Positions 1 through 8,817 of a DNA stretch of 20,544 bases are shown piece by piece (the first letter of the stretch is position 1; each line of letters opens with the position of its first letter). This DNA is from JBFXEO01 sp050180015. Lineage in GTDB: Bacteria > Bacteroidota > Bacteroidia > Bacteroidales > Tenuifilaceae. A program made the translations under genes and the position numbers. The DNA is taken from NCBI GenBank assembly GCA_050180015.1, contig JBFXEO010000027.1, forward strand, positions 1 to 20,544, in the 5' to 3' direction. The notes under the pieces are model-generated. The model ran no database searches and had not been told where the DNA came from. It was given only the letters and a program-made list of their open reading frames with translations.

Positions 1-1536
1 ATTGCCGATTCCGACCAGTTTACCGAGAAAGGCTATCAGCGAGCCGGATATAAAACGCTCGATGCCGTTTTGGAGATAAACTTGCAGGACTATACGGTTA
101 TTTCTGCCCCCATAACAACCCTTACAAGGGAGAGCCTTAAGGATAGCGGGCTCGATAATAAAAGTATTGTTCGAAGCAAAAATATGTTTGCCTTGGGGAT
201 GGTTTACTACGTATTCGACCGTCCGCTTAGCTTTACCGAGAAATACTACGAGGTAAAATTTAAGAAGAAACCCGAGATTGTTGAGGCTAACAAAAAGGTG
301 CTTCGCGATGGGTTTAACTATGCGGCCAACATACAGGCAATCCCCAATACATATTCTATAAAAGCTGCCACTTCTTTACCTAAAGGGAGATACCGTACAA
401 TAAACGGGAATACGGCTACAGCTTGGGGTTTAATTGCTGCTGCTGAAAAAGCCGGACTTCCTCTGTTCTGTGGTTCATATCCTATTACACCTGCAACCGA
501 AATTTTAGTTGAACTTGCAAAGCGTAAGGATTTAGGCGTAAAAACCTTGCAGGCTGAGGATGAAATTGCAGGCATCTGTACCGCGATTGGCGCATCCTAT
601 GCCGGCAACTTTGCAGTTACAACAACATCGGGCCCAGGTCTTTCCTTAAAATCGGAGGCTATGGGACTTGCTGTAATGACCGAGTTACCCTTGGTTATTG
701 TTGATGTCCAGCGTGGAGGCCCTTCAACCGGGTTGCCCACAAAAACGGAACAGTCCGACTTGGTTCAGGCATTGTGGGGAAGAAACGGTGAGGCTCCTAT
801 GGTTATTGTTGCGGCCAGCTCGCCAAGTAATTGTTTCGATTATGCTTTTATGGCCGGTAAAATTGCCATGGAGCACATGACACCTGTAATACTCTTAACC
901 GACGGATTTATTGCAAATGGTTCTGAACCTTGGCGTATTCCAAGCATGAAGGATTACCCTTCCATAACCCCCCCCATTGTTGCCGAGGGGACCGAGGGGT
1001 ATCAACCTTACGCCCGCGATGGGGAACGATTGGCAAGAGGTTGGGCTTTCCCCGGCAAAAAGGGTATTGCCCACCGTGTCGGAGGCTTGGAAAAAGATTT
1101 CCTGAAGGGTTCCGTCTCTCACGATCCAATTAACCATCAACGCATGGTTGATGTTCGCGCCGCGAAGGTTCAGAGAGTTCAGGAATTTATCCCCGAGCAG
1201 CAGGTGATTGGCGATAAGGACGGCGACCTGCTTGTCGTTGGATGGGGCGGAACTTATGGACATCTACTAACCGCTGTGCAGGAAATGCGCGCTGAGGGGA
1301 AGAGCGTTTCACTATGCCATTTCAGCTACATCAGCCCGCTTCCCAAAAATACGCATGAAATTTTTGGTAGATACAAAAAGTTGATTGTATGCGAGCTGAA
1401 CATGGGGCAGTTTGCCAGCTACCTACGCATGAATTTTCAGGAATTTAATTACTTGCAGTTTAACAAGGTACAAGGGCTTCCCTTCACTGTTGTTGAATTG
1501 GTTGACAGGTTTAATCAAATTTTGGAGGGTAAATAG
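1..1536 (+). CDS. korA: 2-oxoglutarate:ferredoxin oxidoreductase, fused gamma-alpha subunit (5' partial)
   Basis: The reading frame is open from base 1, so the gene starts upstream of the window; the TTG at 70 is internal. About 511 codons are visible, and I estimate roughly 100 N-terminal residues are missing. The first ~110 visible residues look like the end of the gamma domain. The alpha (pyrimidine-binding) domain follows, with GSYPITPATE, the QAEDEIA stretch and TTSGPGLSLK, and then a C-terminal domain with DLLVVGWGGTYG. This order is typical of KorA proteins that fuse gamma and alpha. With KorB the enzyme interconverts 2-oxoglutarate plus CoA and succinyl-CoA plus CO2, using ferredoxin, in the cytoplasm. 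The stop at 1534-1536 lies 2 nt before the korB ATG, so the two are co-transcribed and probably translationally coupled; GGAGGG at 1524-1529 could act as a ribosome-binding site for korB. A related 2-oxoacid specificity cannot be excluded. Confidence 0.93.
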   Translation: MADSDQFTEKGYQRAGYKTLDAVLEINLQDYTVISAPITTLTRESLKDSGLDNKSIVRSKNMFALGMVYYVFDRPLSFTEKYYEVKFKKKPEIVEANKKVLRDGFNYAANIQAIPNTYSIKAATSLPKGRYRTINGNTATAWGLIAAAEKAGLPLFCGSYPITPATEILVELAKRKDLGVKTLQAEDEIAGICTAIGASYAGNFAVTTTSGPGLSLKSEAMGLAVMTELPLVIVDVQRGGPSTGLPTKTEQSDLVQALWGRNGEAPMVIVAASSPSNCFDYAFMAGKIAMEHMTPVILLTDGFIANGSEPWRIPSMKDYPSITPPIVAEGTEGYQPYARDGERLARGWAFPGKKGIAHRVGGLEKDFLKGSVSHDPINHQRMVDVRAAKVQRVQEFIPEQQVIGDKDGDLLVVGWGGTYGHLLTAVQEMRAEGKSVSLCHFSYISPLPKNTHEIFGRYKKLIVCELNMGQFASYLRMNFQEFNYLQFNKVQGLPFTVVELVDRFNQILEGK

Positions 1537-1538
1537 CC

Positions 1539-2567
1539 ATGGAAGAAAAATACTTACACTATACTCCACAGGATTTCAAGAGTGACCAGGAAGTACGTTG
1601 GTGTCCCGGTTGTGGCGACCATGCCATTCTGAACGCTGTACAAAAAGGCTTGCCCGATGTTTCTAAAACCTTAAAGTACAATCTGGAACGTTATGTGTTT
1701 GTTTCGGGTATTGGTTGTTCAAGCCGCTTCCCGTACTATGTTAACACTTACGGTTTCCATGGCATTCATGGTCGCGCTTCGGCAATAGCCACCGGCGTTA
1801 AGGTTGCCAACCCAACGTTGAGCGTTTGGCAAATTACCGGTGATGGCGATGCGTTGGCTATTGGAGGTAATCACTTCATCCATGCTGTACGTCGTAACAT
1901 CGATATCAACATACTCCTTTTCAATAACCAAATTTACGGCTTAACCAAAGGTCAGTACTCACCAACCTCTCCGCTGGGTGCAATTACAAAAACATCGCCT
2001 TATGGAACCGTGGAACATCCTTTCTGTCCGGGAGAGCTGGTAATTGGAGCTCAGGGTAAATTTTTTGCCCGTACTCTTGATGTTGATGTTAAGCTGACAT
2101 CGGAAGTAATGGTTGAGGCTGCAAAGCATGATGGTACCTCGGTTGTGGAAATTCTTCAGAACTGCGTTATTTTTAACGATGGTGCTTACGATTACATATC
2201 CGACCGCGAATTCCGCGATGACCGGGTTATTGTACTCCGTCATGGTGAAAAAATGGTGTTTGGTAAAAATCGTGATAAAGGGTTAATTCTAAGCGGCCTT
2301 AGCCTTAAGGTTGTTACTATCGGGCAGGGCGGTTTTACCATGGATGATATTCTTGTACACGATGCCTACAACCCAAATCCCGGGGTACACATGATGCTGG
2401 CAAACATGGAATACCCCGATTATCCTGTTGCGCTGGGCGTTATCCGTAATGTTAAGGATTCAACCTACGACGATAATGTTCGCGATCAGGTACTTGATAT
2501 AATGAAAAATGCCAAAATCCGTAATGTTGACGATTTACTGAACAGCGGCGAAACGTGGGAGGTATAA
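1539..2567 (+). CDS. korB: 2-oxoglutarate:ferredoxin oxidoreductase, beta subunit
   Basis: This 342-aa protein is the thiamine-diphosphate and [4Fe-4S] subunit partnering KorA. The N-terminal WCPGCGDH motif gives Cys22 and Cys25. Cys60 (GIGCSSRFP) and Cys209 (LQNCVIF) complete the four cluster ligands expected in this family. The TPP/Mg motif is complete: GDGDALAIGGNH, then about 20 residues on the NNQIYGLTKGQ segment. Length is normal for KorB. The start is fixed by the ATG 2 nt after the korA stop. No ferredoxin-like delta subunit follows, so electrons probably go to a separate ferredoxin or to a subunit encoded upstream of the window. A strong terminator follows within 50 nt, making korAB the end of the operon. 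Confidence 0.95.
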   Translation: MEEKYLHYTPQDFKSDQEVRWCPGCGDHAILNAVQKGLPDVSKTLKYNLERYVFVSGIGCSSRFPYYVNTYGFHGIHGRASAIATGVKVANPTLSVWQITGDGDALAIGGNHFIHAVRRNIDINILLFNNQIYGLTKGQYSPTSPLGAITKTSPYGTVEHPFCPGELVIGAQGKFFARTLDVDVKLTSEVMVEAAKHDGTSVVEILQNCVIFNDGAYDYISDREFRDDRVIVLRHGEKMVFGKNRDKGLILSGLSLKVVTIGQGGFTMDDILVHDAYNPNPGVHMMLANMEYPDYPVALGVIRNVKDSTYDDNVRDQVLDIMKNAKIRNVDDLLNSGETWEV

Positions 2568-2588
2568 TCCTAAAATATGATTCATGGG

Positions 2589-2617
2589 AAGGGGGGGAGA
2601 GCCCCCCTTTTCTTTTT
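2589..2617 (+). terminator. Intrinsic terminator after korAB
   Basis: AAGGGGGG at 2589-2596 pairs with CCCCCCTT at 2602-2609 around a 5-nt loop. The T-rich tail (TTTTCTTTTT, 2608-2617) follows at once. It lies 22 nt after the korB stop and separates korAB from the next gene. Confidence 0.85.
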
Positions 2618-2679
2618 GATAGGCGTAAATCAACAATCAAACAAAATTCTATAAATTAGCAATTGCTAAAACTGCCAGT

Positions 2680-5667
2680 ATGCTTAGTGTTATTCCCGAT
2701 CAGACATACTTAACTTCCTACCAGCTCGATATTTACGATACCTCGTTCGATAAGCTGATGCAACGGAGGATATACAGGGTACTCCTGATTTGCAGCAGCT
2801 ACGATGCATTTATGCTGGAGGAGGATGGACGAATAGATGAGCAGATTTTTAATGAGTACGTTTCGCTGAACTTGCGGTATCCTCCCGTATTTATTCAGGC
2901 ACATTCTGCACGTGAGGTTTTGCGGGTTTTACAGGAAGAAAGGATCGATTTAATAATTTCCATGCTTAACGTGGGTGAGATAGACACCTTTAATCTGGCC
3001 AAAATGCTCAAGGTAAGGTATCCTTCCATTCCAATTGTAATGCTCACCCCGTTTTCCCGGGAAGTTTCAATTCGGCTACAGCACGAGGATTTATCTGCAA
3101 TTGATTATGTTTTTTGCTGGCTGGGCAATGCCGATTTACTTTTGGCCATTATTAAGCTTATTGAGGATAAAATGAACGCCGAGTACGATATTCTTGAAAT
3201 AGGCGTTCAGGCAATTATTCTTGTGGAGGACTCTATAAGGTACTACTCATCGTTTTTGCCTAATATATATAAAATTGTATTTAGGCAGGCCCGTAGCTTC
3301 ATGACAGAGGCCCTCAATGAGCATCACCGGATGCTCCGTATGCGTGGTCGTCCCAAAATTCTGCTCGCCACCAACTACGAGGAAGCCGTGGAGCTGTACA
3401 CCAAATATAGGAATAATATACTAGGTGTGATTTCCGATATTAGCTATAAGGTCGATAATCAGCGCGACCATTTCACCAAGGCAGGGTTGCGGCTCTGCAA
3501 GCTTATCCGGTCGGATGATTTCAATATGCCATTCCTGCTCCAGTCATCCGATAACAGCAACAGAATTTACGCCGAGGAGCTTGGCGTGGGATTCATCCAT
3601 AAGTACTCTAAAACATGCAGCATAGAGCTTCGCGATTATATTATCAACAATTTTGGCTTTGGCGATTTTATCTTTCGCGATCCCGATACAATGCTCGAGG
3701 TGGGGCGTGCCTCCGATTTAAGCCAGCTTCAGCAGCTTATCCTGACGGTTAAGGATCAATCGTTGGTTTACCATACAAGCCGTAACGACATATCGAAATG
3801 GCTGAATGCCCGTGCAATTTTCTCCATAGCACAGCTTTTTAAGCCAATGACCCTAAAGGATTTTAAGACAATAGAGGATGCCCGTAATTTCCTATACTAC
3901 GCAATTTCGGCATATCGGCTTAGCAAGGGACGGAGCATTATTGCCAAATTCGACCGTAATACTTTTGACGAGTACAAGTTTTTTGCCCGGATTGGCGAGG
4001 GCTCCATTGGCGGTAAAGCCCGGGGATTGGCGTTTATAAATCAGGTGATAAAGGATCATAACCTTTTTCACAGGTTCGATGATGTGCTCATTAGTATTCC
4101 CCGAACAGTTGTTATTAGCACAGACTTGTTCGACGAGTTCATGGAAAACAACAACCTGTACGGGATAGCCCTGCAGGATATTGATGATGAAATAGTGCTC
4201 AACACTTTTGTATCGGCAAAACTTCCGGAAAGGCTAAAGGTAGATTTGCGCAGGGTGGTCGAAATTTTTAAGCGACCCTTGGCCGTACGGTCATCGAGTA
4301 AGCTGGAGGACTCGCATTACCAGCCTTTTGCCGGAATTTATAGCACCTACATGGTTCCCCGAACCGGTGATCTTGATTTGATGCTCCGAATGCTTTGCCA
4401 GGCGATAAAAGCGGTTTACGCCTCGGTTTTCTTCAAGGCAAGCAAGGCCTACATGAATGCAACTCAGAATGTCATTGACGAGGAGAAAATGGGCATTGTC
4501 ATTCAGGAAATTTGTGGCAATCAGTATGGCAATATTTACCTCCCAACTCTTTCTGGCGTTGCCCGCAGCATTAACTTTTATCCAATTGGCTCGGAACGCC
4601 CCGGAGATGGTATAGCCAGCATTGGCTTTGGTCTGGGTAAGCTGATTGTCGATGGTGGCGTGTCGCTTCGTTTTTCTCCAAAATACCCTAAAAAAATTTT
4701 GCAGCTCTCGTCGCCCGAAATGGCATTGCGCCAAACCCAGAAAAGTTTTTATGCGTTAAATACCGATCCGGCAACATTTGTCCCCAGCATAGATGATGGC
4801 ATGAACCTGGTAAGAATGAACATCAACGAGGCCCGCAACATTCCCGATTTACGGTTTGTCACCTCTACCTACGACTTGCACAGCGGAATTATACGCGATG
4901 GGTACCTGGATGACGGAATGAAGCTGATAACCTTTTCCGCAATTTTAAAGCATAAAGCAATCCCTTTGGATGAAATAATCCAAACCTTGCTGGAAATAGG
5001 GCAAAGGGAGATGAATAATCATATAGAGATTGAATTTGCCCTTAACATGAATACTCCGGCGGGAATGCCAAAACTTTTCAACTTTTTGCAGATTCGCCCC
5101 ATTGTGGATAGCGATCAGTCCGAAACGGTTAGCTGGAATGCGGTGGATTACACCAGGGCTATTATTTTCTCTAAATCTGCCCTGGGTCATGGCATAGTCA
5201 GGGATATTCTGGATTTTGTTTACGTTAAACCCGAAAAGTTCAATCCGGCATACACCAAGGACATTGCCCGCGAGGTGGAAGAGGTGAACCGGAGGTACAT
5301 TGAGTTAAAGCGGAATTACATCATAGTAGGCCCCGGTCGCTGGGGCAGTAGCGACCCGTGGTTAGGAATTCCCATAAAGTGGTCGCAAATTTCCGAAGCT
5401 AGGGTAATTGTAGAATCCGGGCTCGAAAATTTTCGGGTCGATCCGAGCCAGGGTACGCACTTCTTTCAGAACTTAACCTCGTTCAGGGTGGCGTATTTGA
5501 CTATTAACCCGTACATGAACGACGGTATTTACGACATAGAGTACCTTAACTCCAGAAGGGCTTCTTACGAAACAGAGTATCTACGGTGTGTTACGTTTAA
5601 CAAACCGCTATCCATCCAGGTCGATGGTAAAGGGAATTTGGGTATCATTCTGAAAGCGGATGAGTAG
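2680..5667 (+). CDS. Receiver-receiver-PEP/pyruvate-binding (PPDK_N) fusion protein
   Basis: This 995-aa protein resembles proteins annotated as PEP synthase or PEP/pyruvate-binding in Bacteroidota. Residues ~30-165 form a degenerate receiver-like fold (RVLLICSS start, no acidic pair or phospho-acceptor Asp seen). Residues ~178-325 form a second receiver with E183-D184, Asp253 (GVISDIS), Ser282/283 and Lys308 (FIHKYS), so it may be phosphorylated. Residues ~438-830 match the ATP-grasp-like N domain of PEP synthase/PPDK: GSIGGKARG near 442-449 and PLAVRSSSKLEDS at 533-545. A C-terminal part carries GPGRWGSSDPWLG from 884. The phosphohistidine swivel domain and the PEP-binding barrel of true PEP synthase are not present, so full PEP synthase chemistry looks unlikely. 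It may be a phosphorelay-controlled nucleotide-binding or phosphotransfer protein; the function is unknown. The ATG at 2680 follows the korAB terminator, so it is probably its own transcription unit. Confidence 0.85.
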   Translation: MLSVIPDQTYLTSYQLDIYDTSFDKLMQRRIYRVLLICSSYDAFMLEEDGRIDEQIFNEYVSLNLRYPPVFIQAHSAREVLRVLQEERIDLIISMLNVGEIDTFNLAKMLKVRYPSIPIVMLTPFSREVSIRLQHEDLSAIDYVFCWLGNADLLLAIIKLIEDKMNAEYDILEIGVQAIILVEDSIRYYSSFLPNIYKIVFRQARSFMTEALNEHHRMLRMRGRPKILLATNYEEAVELYTKYRNNILGVISDISYKVDNQRDHFTKAGLRLCKLIRSDDFNMPFLLQSSDNSNRIYAEELGVGFIHKYSKTCSIELRDYIINNFGFGDFIFRDPDTMLEVGRASDLSQLQQLILTVKDQSLVYHTSRNDISKWLNARAIFSIAQLFKPMTLKDFKTIEDARNFLYYAISAYRLSKGRSIIAKFDRNTFDEYKFFARIGEGSIGGKARGLAFINQVIKDHNLFHRFDDVLISIPRTVVISTDLFDEFMENNNLYGIALQDIDDEIVLNTFVSAKLPERLKVDLRRVVEIFKRPLAVRSSSKLEDSHYQPFAGIYSTYMVPRTGDLDLMLRMLCQAIKAVYASVFFKASKAYMNATQNVIDEEKMGIVIQEICGNQYGNIYLPTLSGVARSINFYPIGSERPGDGIASIGFGLGKLIVDGGVSLRFSPKYPKKILQLSSPEMALRQTQKSFYALNTDPATFVPSIDDGMNLVRMNINEARNIPDLRFVTSTYDLHSGIIRDGYLDDGMKLITFSAILKHKAIPLDEIIQTLLEIGQREMNNHIEIEFALNMNTPAGMPKLFNFLQIRPIVDSDQSETVSWNAVDYTRAIIFSKSALGHGIVRDILDFVYVKPEKFNPAYTKDIAREVEEVNRRYIELKRNYIIVGPGRWGSSDPWLGIPIKWSQISEARVIVESGLENFRVDPSQGTHFFQNLTSFRVAYLTINPYMNDGIYDIEYLNSRRASYETEYLRCVTFNKPLSIQVDGKGNLGIILKADE

Positions 5668-5738
5668 GTTTAAGTTTTAAATTGTCATAAAAACCCCAAA
5701 AACCTGTTTAACATCATATTTTTCAATGATCTTTTTCT

Positions 5739-5769
5739 TTTGAAATGTCATTATTAAGATTCAAATTTG
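5739..5769 (+). promoter_or_regulatory. Bacteroidota-type promoter for gdhA
   Basis: TTTG at 5739-5742 is the -33 element. After 19 nt, CAAATTTG at 5762-5769 matches the TAnnTTTG -7 box except at the first base. Transcription would start near 5776, giving an untranslated leader of about 65 nt. Confidence 0.5.
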
Positions 5770-5778
5770 AACAACTTT

Positions 5779-5803
5779 TTCAGGGCATAAACCTGAACTT
5801 TTT
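5779..5803 (+). promoter_or_regulatory. Hairpin with U-tract in the gdhA leader
   Basis: TTCAGG (5779-5784) pairs with CCTGAA (5792-5797) around a 7-nt loop and is followed by CTTTTT (5798-5803). It sits at the very start of the predicted gdhA transcript, about 40 nt before the start codon. It resembles a weak intrinsic terminator. No short leader ORF is visible, and the stem is only 6 bp. Confidence 0.3.
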
Positions 5804-5842
5804 AACAAAAACAACGAGTTTTACAATTTAAAAAATTAAGCG

Positions 5843-7180
5843 ATGAATGTAAATAAACTAATGGCTGACCTTGAAAAGAAACACCCGGGCGAGGTGGAGT
5901 ATTTGCAGGCAGTTCGCGAAGTTCTTGAGTCAATTGAAGAGGTTTACAACCAAAACCCACAGTTCGAATCAGCCAAAATTATTGAACGTTTGGTTGAGCC
6001 TGACCGTATTTTTACCTTTAAGGTGCCGTGGATGGACGATGAAGGAAACATTCACGTAAATCTTGGGTATCGCGTTCAATTCAACAACGCCATTGGGCCC
6101 TACAAGGGCGGTCTTCGTTTCCACCCCAGCGTTAACCTTTCAATTTTAAAATTCTTAGGTTTCGAGCAAATTTTCAAAAATTCGCTTACCACTTTGCCCA
6201 TGGGTGGTGCTAAGGGAGGTAGCGATTTCAACCCTAAAGGCCGTAGCGATGCAGAGGTTATGCGTTTCTGCCAGTCTTTCATGCTGGAGCTCTGGAAGCA
6301 CATTGGCCCTGAAACCGACGTACCCGCTGGCGATATAGGTGTTGGTGGTCGCGAAATAGGCTTCCTATACGGTATGTACAGGAAACTAGCCAGCGAAAAC
6401 ACTGGTGTTTTAACCGGTAAGGGTATTAACTGGGGAGGTTCTTTAATCCGTCCCGAAGCTACTGGTTTTGGTGCTACCTATTTTGCTAAAGAAATGCTTG
6501 CAACTAAAGGCCAAACCTACAGCGGTAAAAGAGTTGCCATTTCTGGTTTTGGTAATGTTGCCTGGGGTGCCGCTTTAAAGGTAACCGAACTTGGTGGTAA
6601 GGTTGTTACCATTTCTGGCCCAGATGGTTACATCTATGACGAGGCTGGCATCAGCGGCGAAAAGATCGATTACTTACTGGAACTTCGCGCTTCGAACCAA
6701 GATATCGTTGAACCTTACGCTAAGAAATTTGCTGGTTCAAAATTTTTCGCGGGCGAACGTCCATGGGAAGTAAAGGTTGACGTAGCTATGCCGTGTGCAA
6801 CTCAGAACGAACTTGGTAAGGAAGATGCTGAAGCATTGGTAAAGAACGCTGTTATTTGCGTTGCTGAAGGTGCTAACATGCCATGTACCCCCGAAGCTAT
6901 TGAAGTATTCCACAGGAATAAAATCCTATTTGCTCCTGGTAAAGCTGTAAACGCTGGTGGTGTTGCTACTTCTGGTCTTGAAATGAGCCAAAACAGCATG
7001 AAGTTGAACTGGGCGCGCGAAGAGGTTGACGCTCGTTTACACCAAATTATGAAGAGCATACACGAAGCTTGCGTTAAACATGGTACCGATAAAGATGGTT
7101 ACATCAACTATGTAAAAGGCGCTAACGTGGCTGGTTTCATTAAGGTTGCCAACGCAATGCTCGATCAGGGTTTAATCTAA
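5843..7180 (+). CDS. gdhA: NADP-type glutamate dehydrogenase
   Basis: This 445-aa protein has the full length of the hexameric bacterial GdhA class. It reversibly aminates 2-oxoglutarate with ammonium to glutamate in the cytoplasm. Substrate-binding Lys88 lies in PYKGGLRFHP. The catalytic Lys124 lies in LPMGGAKGG and Asp164 in PAGDIGVGGRE. The Rossmann motif GFGNVA is at 235-240, followed by VTISGPDG at the end of the second strand, which fits NADP-type enzymes; cofactor choice is inferred, not shown. Codon use favours GCT and GGT, as expected of a highly expressed gene. It is monocistronic: its own promoter (5739-5769) and terminator (7207-7234) flank it. It supplies glutamate and consumes 2-oxoglutarate, the KorAB product or substrate. 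Confidence 0.96.
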   Translation: MNVNKLMADLEKKHPGEVEYLQAVREVLESIEEVYNQNPQFESAKIIERLVEPDRIFTFKVPWMDDEGNIHVNLGYRVQFNNAIGPYKGGLRFHPSVNLSILKFLGFEQIFKNSLTTLPMGGAKGGSDFNPKGRSDAEVMRFCQSFMLELWKHIGPETDVPAGDIGVGGREIGFLYGMYRKLASENTGVLTGKGINWGGSLIRPEATGFGATYFAKEMLATKGQTYSGKRVAISGFGNVAWGAALKVTELGGKVVTISGPDGYIYDEAGISGEKIDYLLELRASNQDIVEPYAKKFAGSKFFAGERPWEVKVDVAMPCATQNELGKEDAEALVKNAVICVAEGANMPCTPEAIEVFHRNKILFAPGKAVNAGGVATSGLEMSQNSMKLNWAREEVDARLHQIMKSIHEACVKHGTDKDGYINYVKGANVAGFIKVANAMLDQGLI

Positions 7181-7206
7181 ACCATTTGAATTTGATATTT
7201 GTTTAT

Positions 7207-7234
7207 AAGGGGCTCAATTATCGAGCCCCTTTTC
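7207..7234 (+). terminator. Intrinsic terminator after gdhA
   Basis: AAGGGGCTC (7207-7215) pairs perfectly with GAGCCCCTT (7223-7231) around a 7-nt loop, followed by a T run. It lies 26 nt after the gdhA stop. Confidence 0.9.
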
Positions 7235-7251
7235 ATTAAAATTATGTAACT

Positions 7252-7665
7252 ATGGGAACCACATCATTAATTATTTACCAGGGAGATTTAAGAACGAAGG
7301 CTACACATGTACAGTCCGGTGTGGGAATTGCCACCGATGCCCCAACCGATAATCAGGGTAAAGGCGAGTTCTTTTCGCCAACCGATTTGCTGGCCACATC
7401 GCTTGGCTGCTGTATGGTTACCATTATGGGAATTGCTGCAAAAACACATGGTTTCAATATCGATGGAACTACAATTGAAGTTCAGAAGATAATGGGAACC
7501 AATCCGCGCAGGGTGGTTGAGATTGTAGTTGATTTGCATTTCCCGCACAGTAGCTACTCTGCCAAGGAGCGAAAGTTAATAGAGTTATCTGCCAAGGAAT
7601 GTCCTGTGGCGCAAAGCCTACATCCAGCTTTAAAGCAAACGGTAAACTTCCATTACGGAGAATAA
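7252..7665 (+). CDS. OsmC/Ohr-family protein (paralogue 1)
   Basis: This 137-aa protein is of normal OsmC length. FSPTDLLATSLGCC contains the expected peroxidatic Cys53 (next to Cys54), and KECPVAQSLHP contains the resolving Cys117. The family reduces organic hydroperoxides or handles activated sulfur species with a paired-cysteine mechanism in the cytoplasm; the substrate here is unknown. The ATG is only 18 nt after the gdhA terminator, and I see no clear separate promoter, so expression may come from read-through or a weak local promoter. It is not closely similar to the second OsmC-type protein at 14063. Confidence 0.88.
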   Translation: MGTTSLIIYQGDLRTKATHVQSGVGIATDAPTDNQGKGEFFSPTDLLATSLGCCMVTIMGIAAKTHGFNIDGTTIEVQKIMGTNPRRVVEIVVDLHFPHSSYSAKERKLIELSAKECPVAQSLHPALKQTVNFHYGE

Positions 7666-7683
7666 AAAACGGGCTAAGCCCGT
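7664..7683 (-). terminator. Terminator of fabD, possibly bidirectional
   Basis: ACGGGC (7669-7674) and GCCCGT (7678-7683) form a 6-bp stem with a 3-nt loop. On the minus strand it is followed by six T (complement of 7664-7669), which suits fabD ending at 7726. It also overlaps the stop of the plus-strand OsmC gene, so it could serve both convergent transcripts. Confidence 0.7.
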
Positions 7684-7725
7684 CTTCGTCTTATGCTCAG
7701 AATTTGGAATATAGTGTCGTTTGTT

Positions 7726-8610
7726 TTAAAGTGTTTGCCTGCTTTCTGCGGTAATATTTTTGTCAACCTTCTTAATTAGTCCTTGAAGAACGTTGCCCGG
7801 GCCAAGTTCAACAAACGATGTTGCGCCGTCGGCAAGCATATTCCTGGTGGTTTGCGTCCAACGTACAGGTGCGGTAAGCTGTGCAATAAGATTTTTCTTA
7901 ATTGCCTCGGGGTCTGTGGCGGGTTTTGCATCAACGTTCTGGTAAATTGGACAAATCGGTTTGTTGAATGAAGTTGTGTTAATGGCGGCTGCCAACTCCT
8001 GTCGCGCAGGTTCCATCAGCGGTGAATGGAAAGCCCCGCCTACGGCTAATTTTAGCGCACGTTTTGCGCCGGCCTCTGTTAATTTCTGACAGGCAATTTC
8101 AATGCCTTTTATTGAACCGGAAATTACAAGCTGCCCGGGACAGTTGTAGTTTGCAGGAACAACAACCTCATTGATGGATTTACAAATTTCTTCTACTTTT
8201 TCATCCTCAAGTCCAAGCACGGCGGCCATGGTTGATGGTTCTCTTTCGCAGGCCTTTTGCATGGCCTTTGCACGGGCCGAAACCAGCTTTAACCCATCCT
8301 CAAAGTTAAGCGCTCCGGCAGCTACCAATGCTGAGAATTCTCCCAAAGAGTGGCCTGCTGCCATTTCGGGTTTGAAATCATCACCTAAAACCTTTGATAG
8401 AATAACTGAGTGAAGGAATATTGCTGGTTGAGTTACCCTGGTTTGCTTTAAGTCCTCATCGGTGCCGGCAAACATTAAGTCTGTAATTCGAAAACCAAGA
8501 ATTTGATTGGCCTTTTCGAACATTTCCTTGGCCATTGGCGAGTTTTCGTAAAGGTCTTTTCCCATACCCACAAACTGAGCGCCCTGACCGGGGAATACGT
8601 ATGCTTTCAT
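7726..8610 (-). CDS. fabD: Malonyl-CoA:ACP transacylase
   Basis: This 294-aa protein moves malonyl groups from CoA to acyl carrier protein to start fatty-acid elongation. It begins with the family signature MKAYVFPGQGAQ. Nucleophile Ser88 lies in GHSLGEFSA, Arg113 (SARAKAM) would bind the malonyl carboxylate, and His195 (GGAFHSP) completes the catalytic pair. The frame is open upstream to 8784, but those 58 codons encode nothing FabD-like. The start at 8610 is supported by homology and by a promoter only about 20 nt upstream. It is monocistronic, unlike fabD in the fab clusters of many other bacteria. Confidence 0.95.
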   Translation of the reverse strand: MKAYVFPGQGAQFVGMGKDLYENSPMAKEMFEKANQILGFRITDLMFAGTDEDLKQTRVTQPAIFLHSVILSKVLGDDFKPEMAAGHSLGEFSALVAAGALNFEDGLKLVSARAKAMQKACEREPSTMAAVLGLEDEKVEEICKSINEVVVPANYNCPGQLVISGSIKGIEIACQKLTEAGAKRALKLAVGGAFHSPLMEPARQELAAAINTTSFNKPICPIYQNVDAKPATDPEAIKKNLIAQLTAPVRWTQTTRNMLADGATSFVELGPGNVLQGLIKKVDKNITAESRQTL

Positions 8611-8637
8611 AATTAATCGGTTAATGATTTTGCATGG

Positions 8638-8668
8638 CAAATGTAAGTCATTTTTCGGGATATTCAAC
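8638..8668 (-). promoter_or_regulatory. Bacteroidota-type promoter for fabD
   Basis: On the minus strand, TACATTTG (complement of 8638-8645) is a perfect TAnnTTTG -7 box. GTTG (complement of 8665-8668) lies 19 nt upstream as the -33 element. The transcript would start near 8631, supporting the fabD ATG at 8610. Confidence 0.6.
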
Positions 8669-8817
8669 TTGTACCCGGTAATGCCGGATTGATGCCTTGG
8701 GGTTACATTCCTACGGGAGATATTGTTCGTATCCGGAATCGAGTTGTACCATAGCTGTTTGATGATTAAAATAGTGGTTACCAATACTTCTTTCCACAGG
8801 GAAAGTTCCGGGTAGCA

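Noticed and set aside
70..72. TTG as the start of korA
   Set aside because: The frame is open to base 1 and encodes gamma-domain sequence upstream, so the gene is truncated by the window edge.
4291..4734. 147-aa minus-strand ORF
   Set aside because: Antisense to the conserved PPDK_N region; a shadow ORF.
8611..8784. 58-codon N-terminal extension of fabD
   Set aside because: No FabD similarity, and a good promoter (8638-8668) lies inside it; the canonical MKAYVFPGQG start is at 8610.
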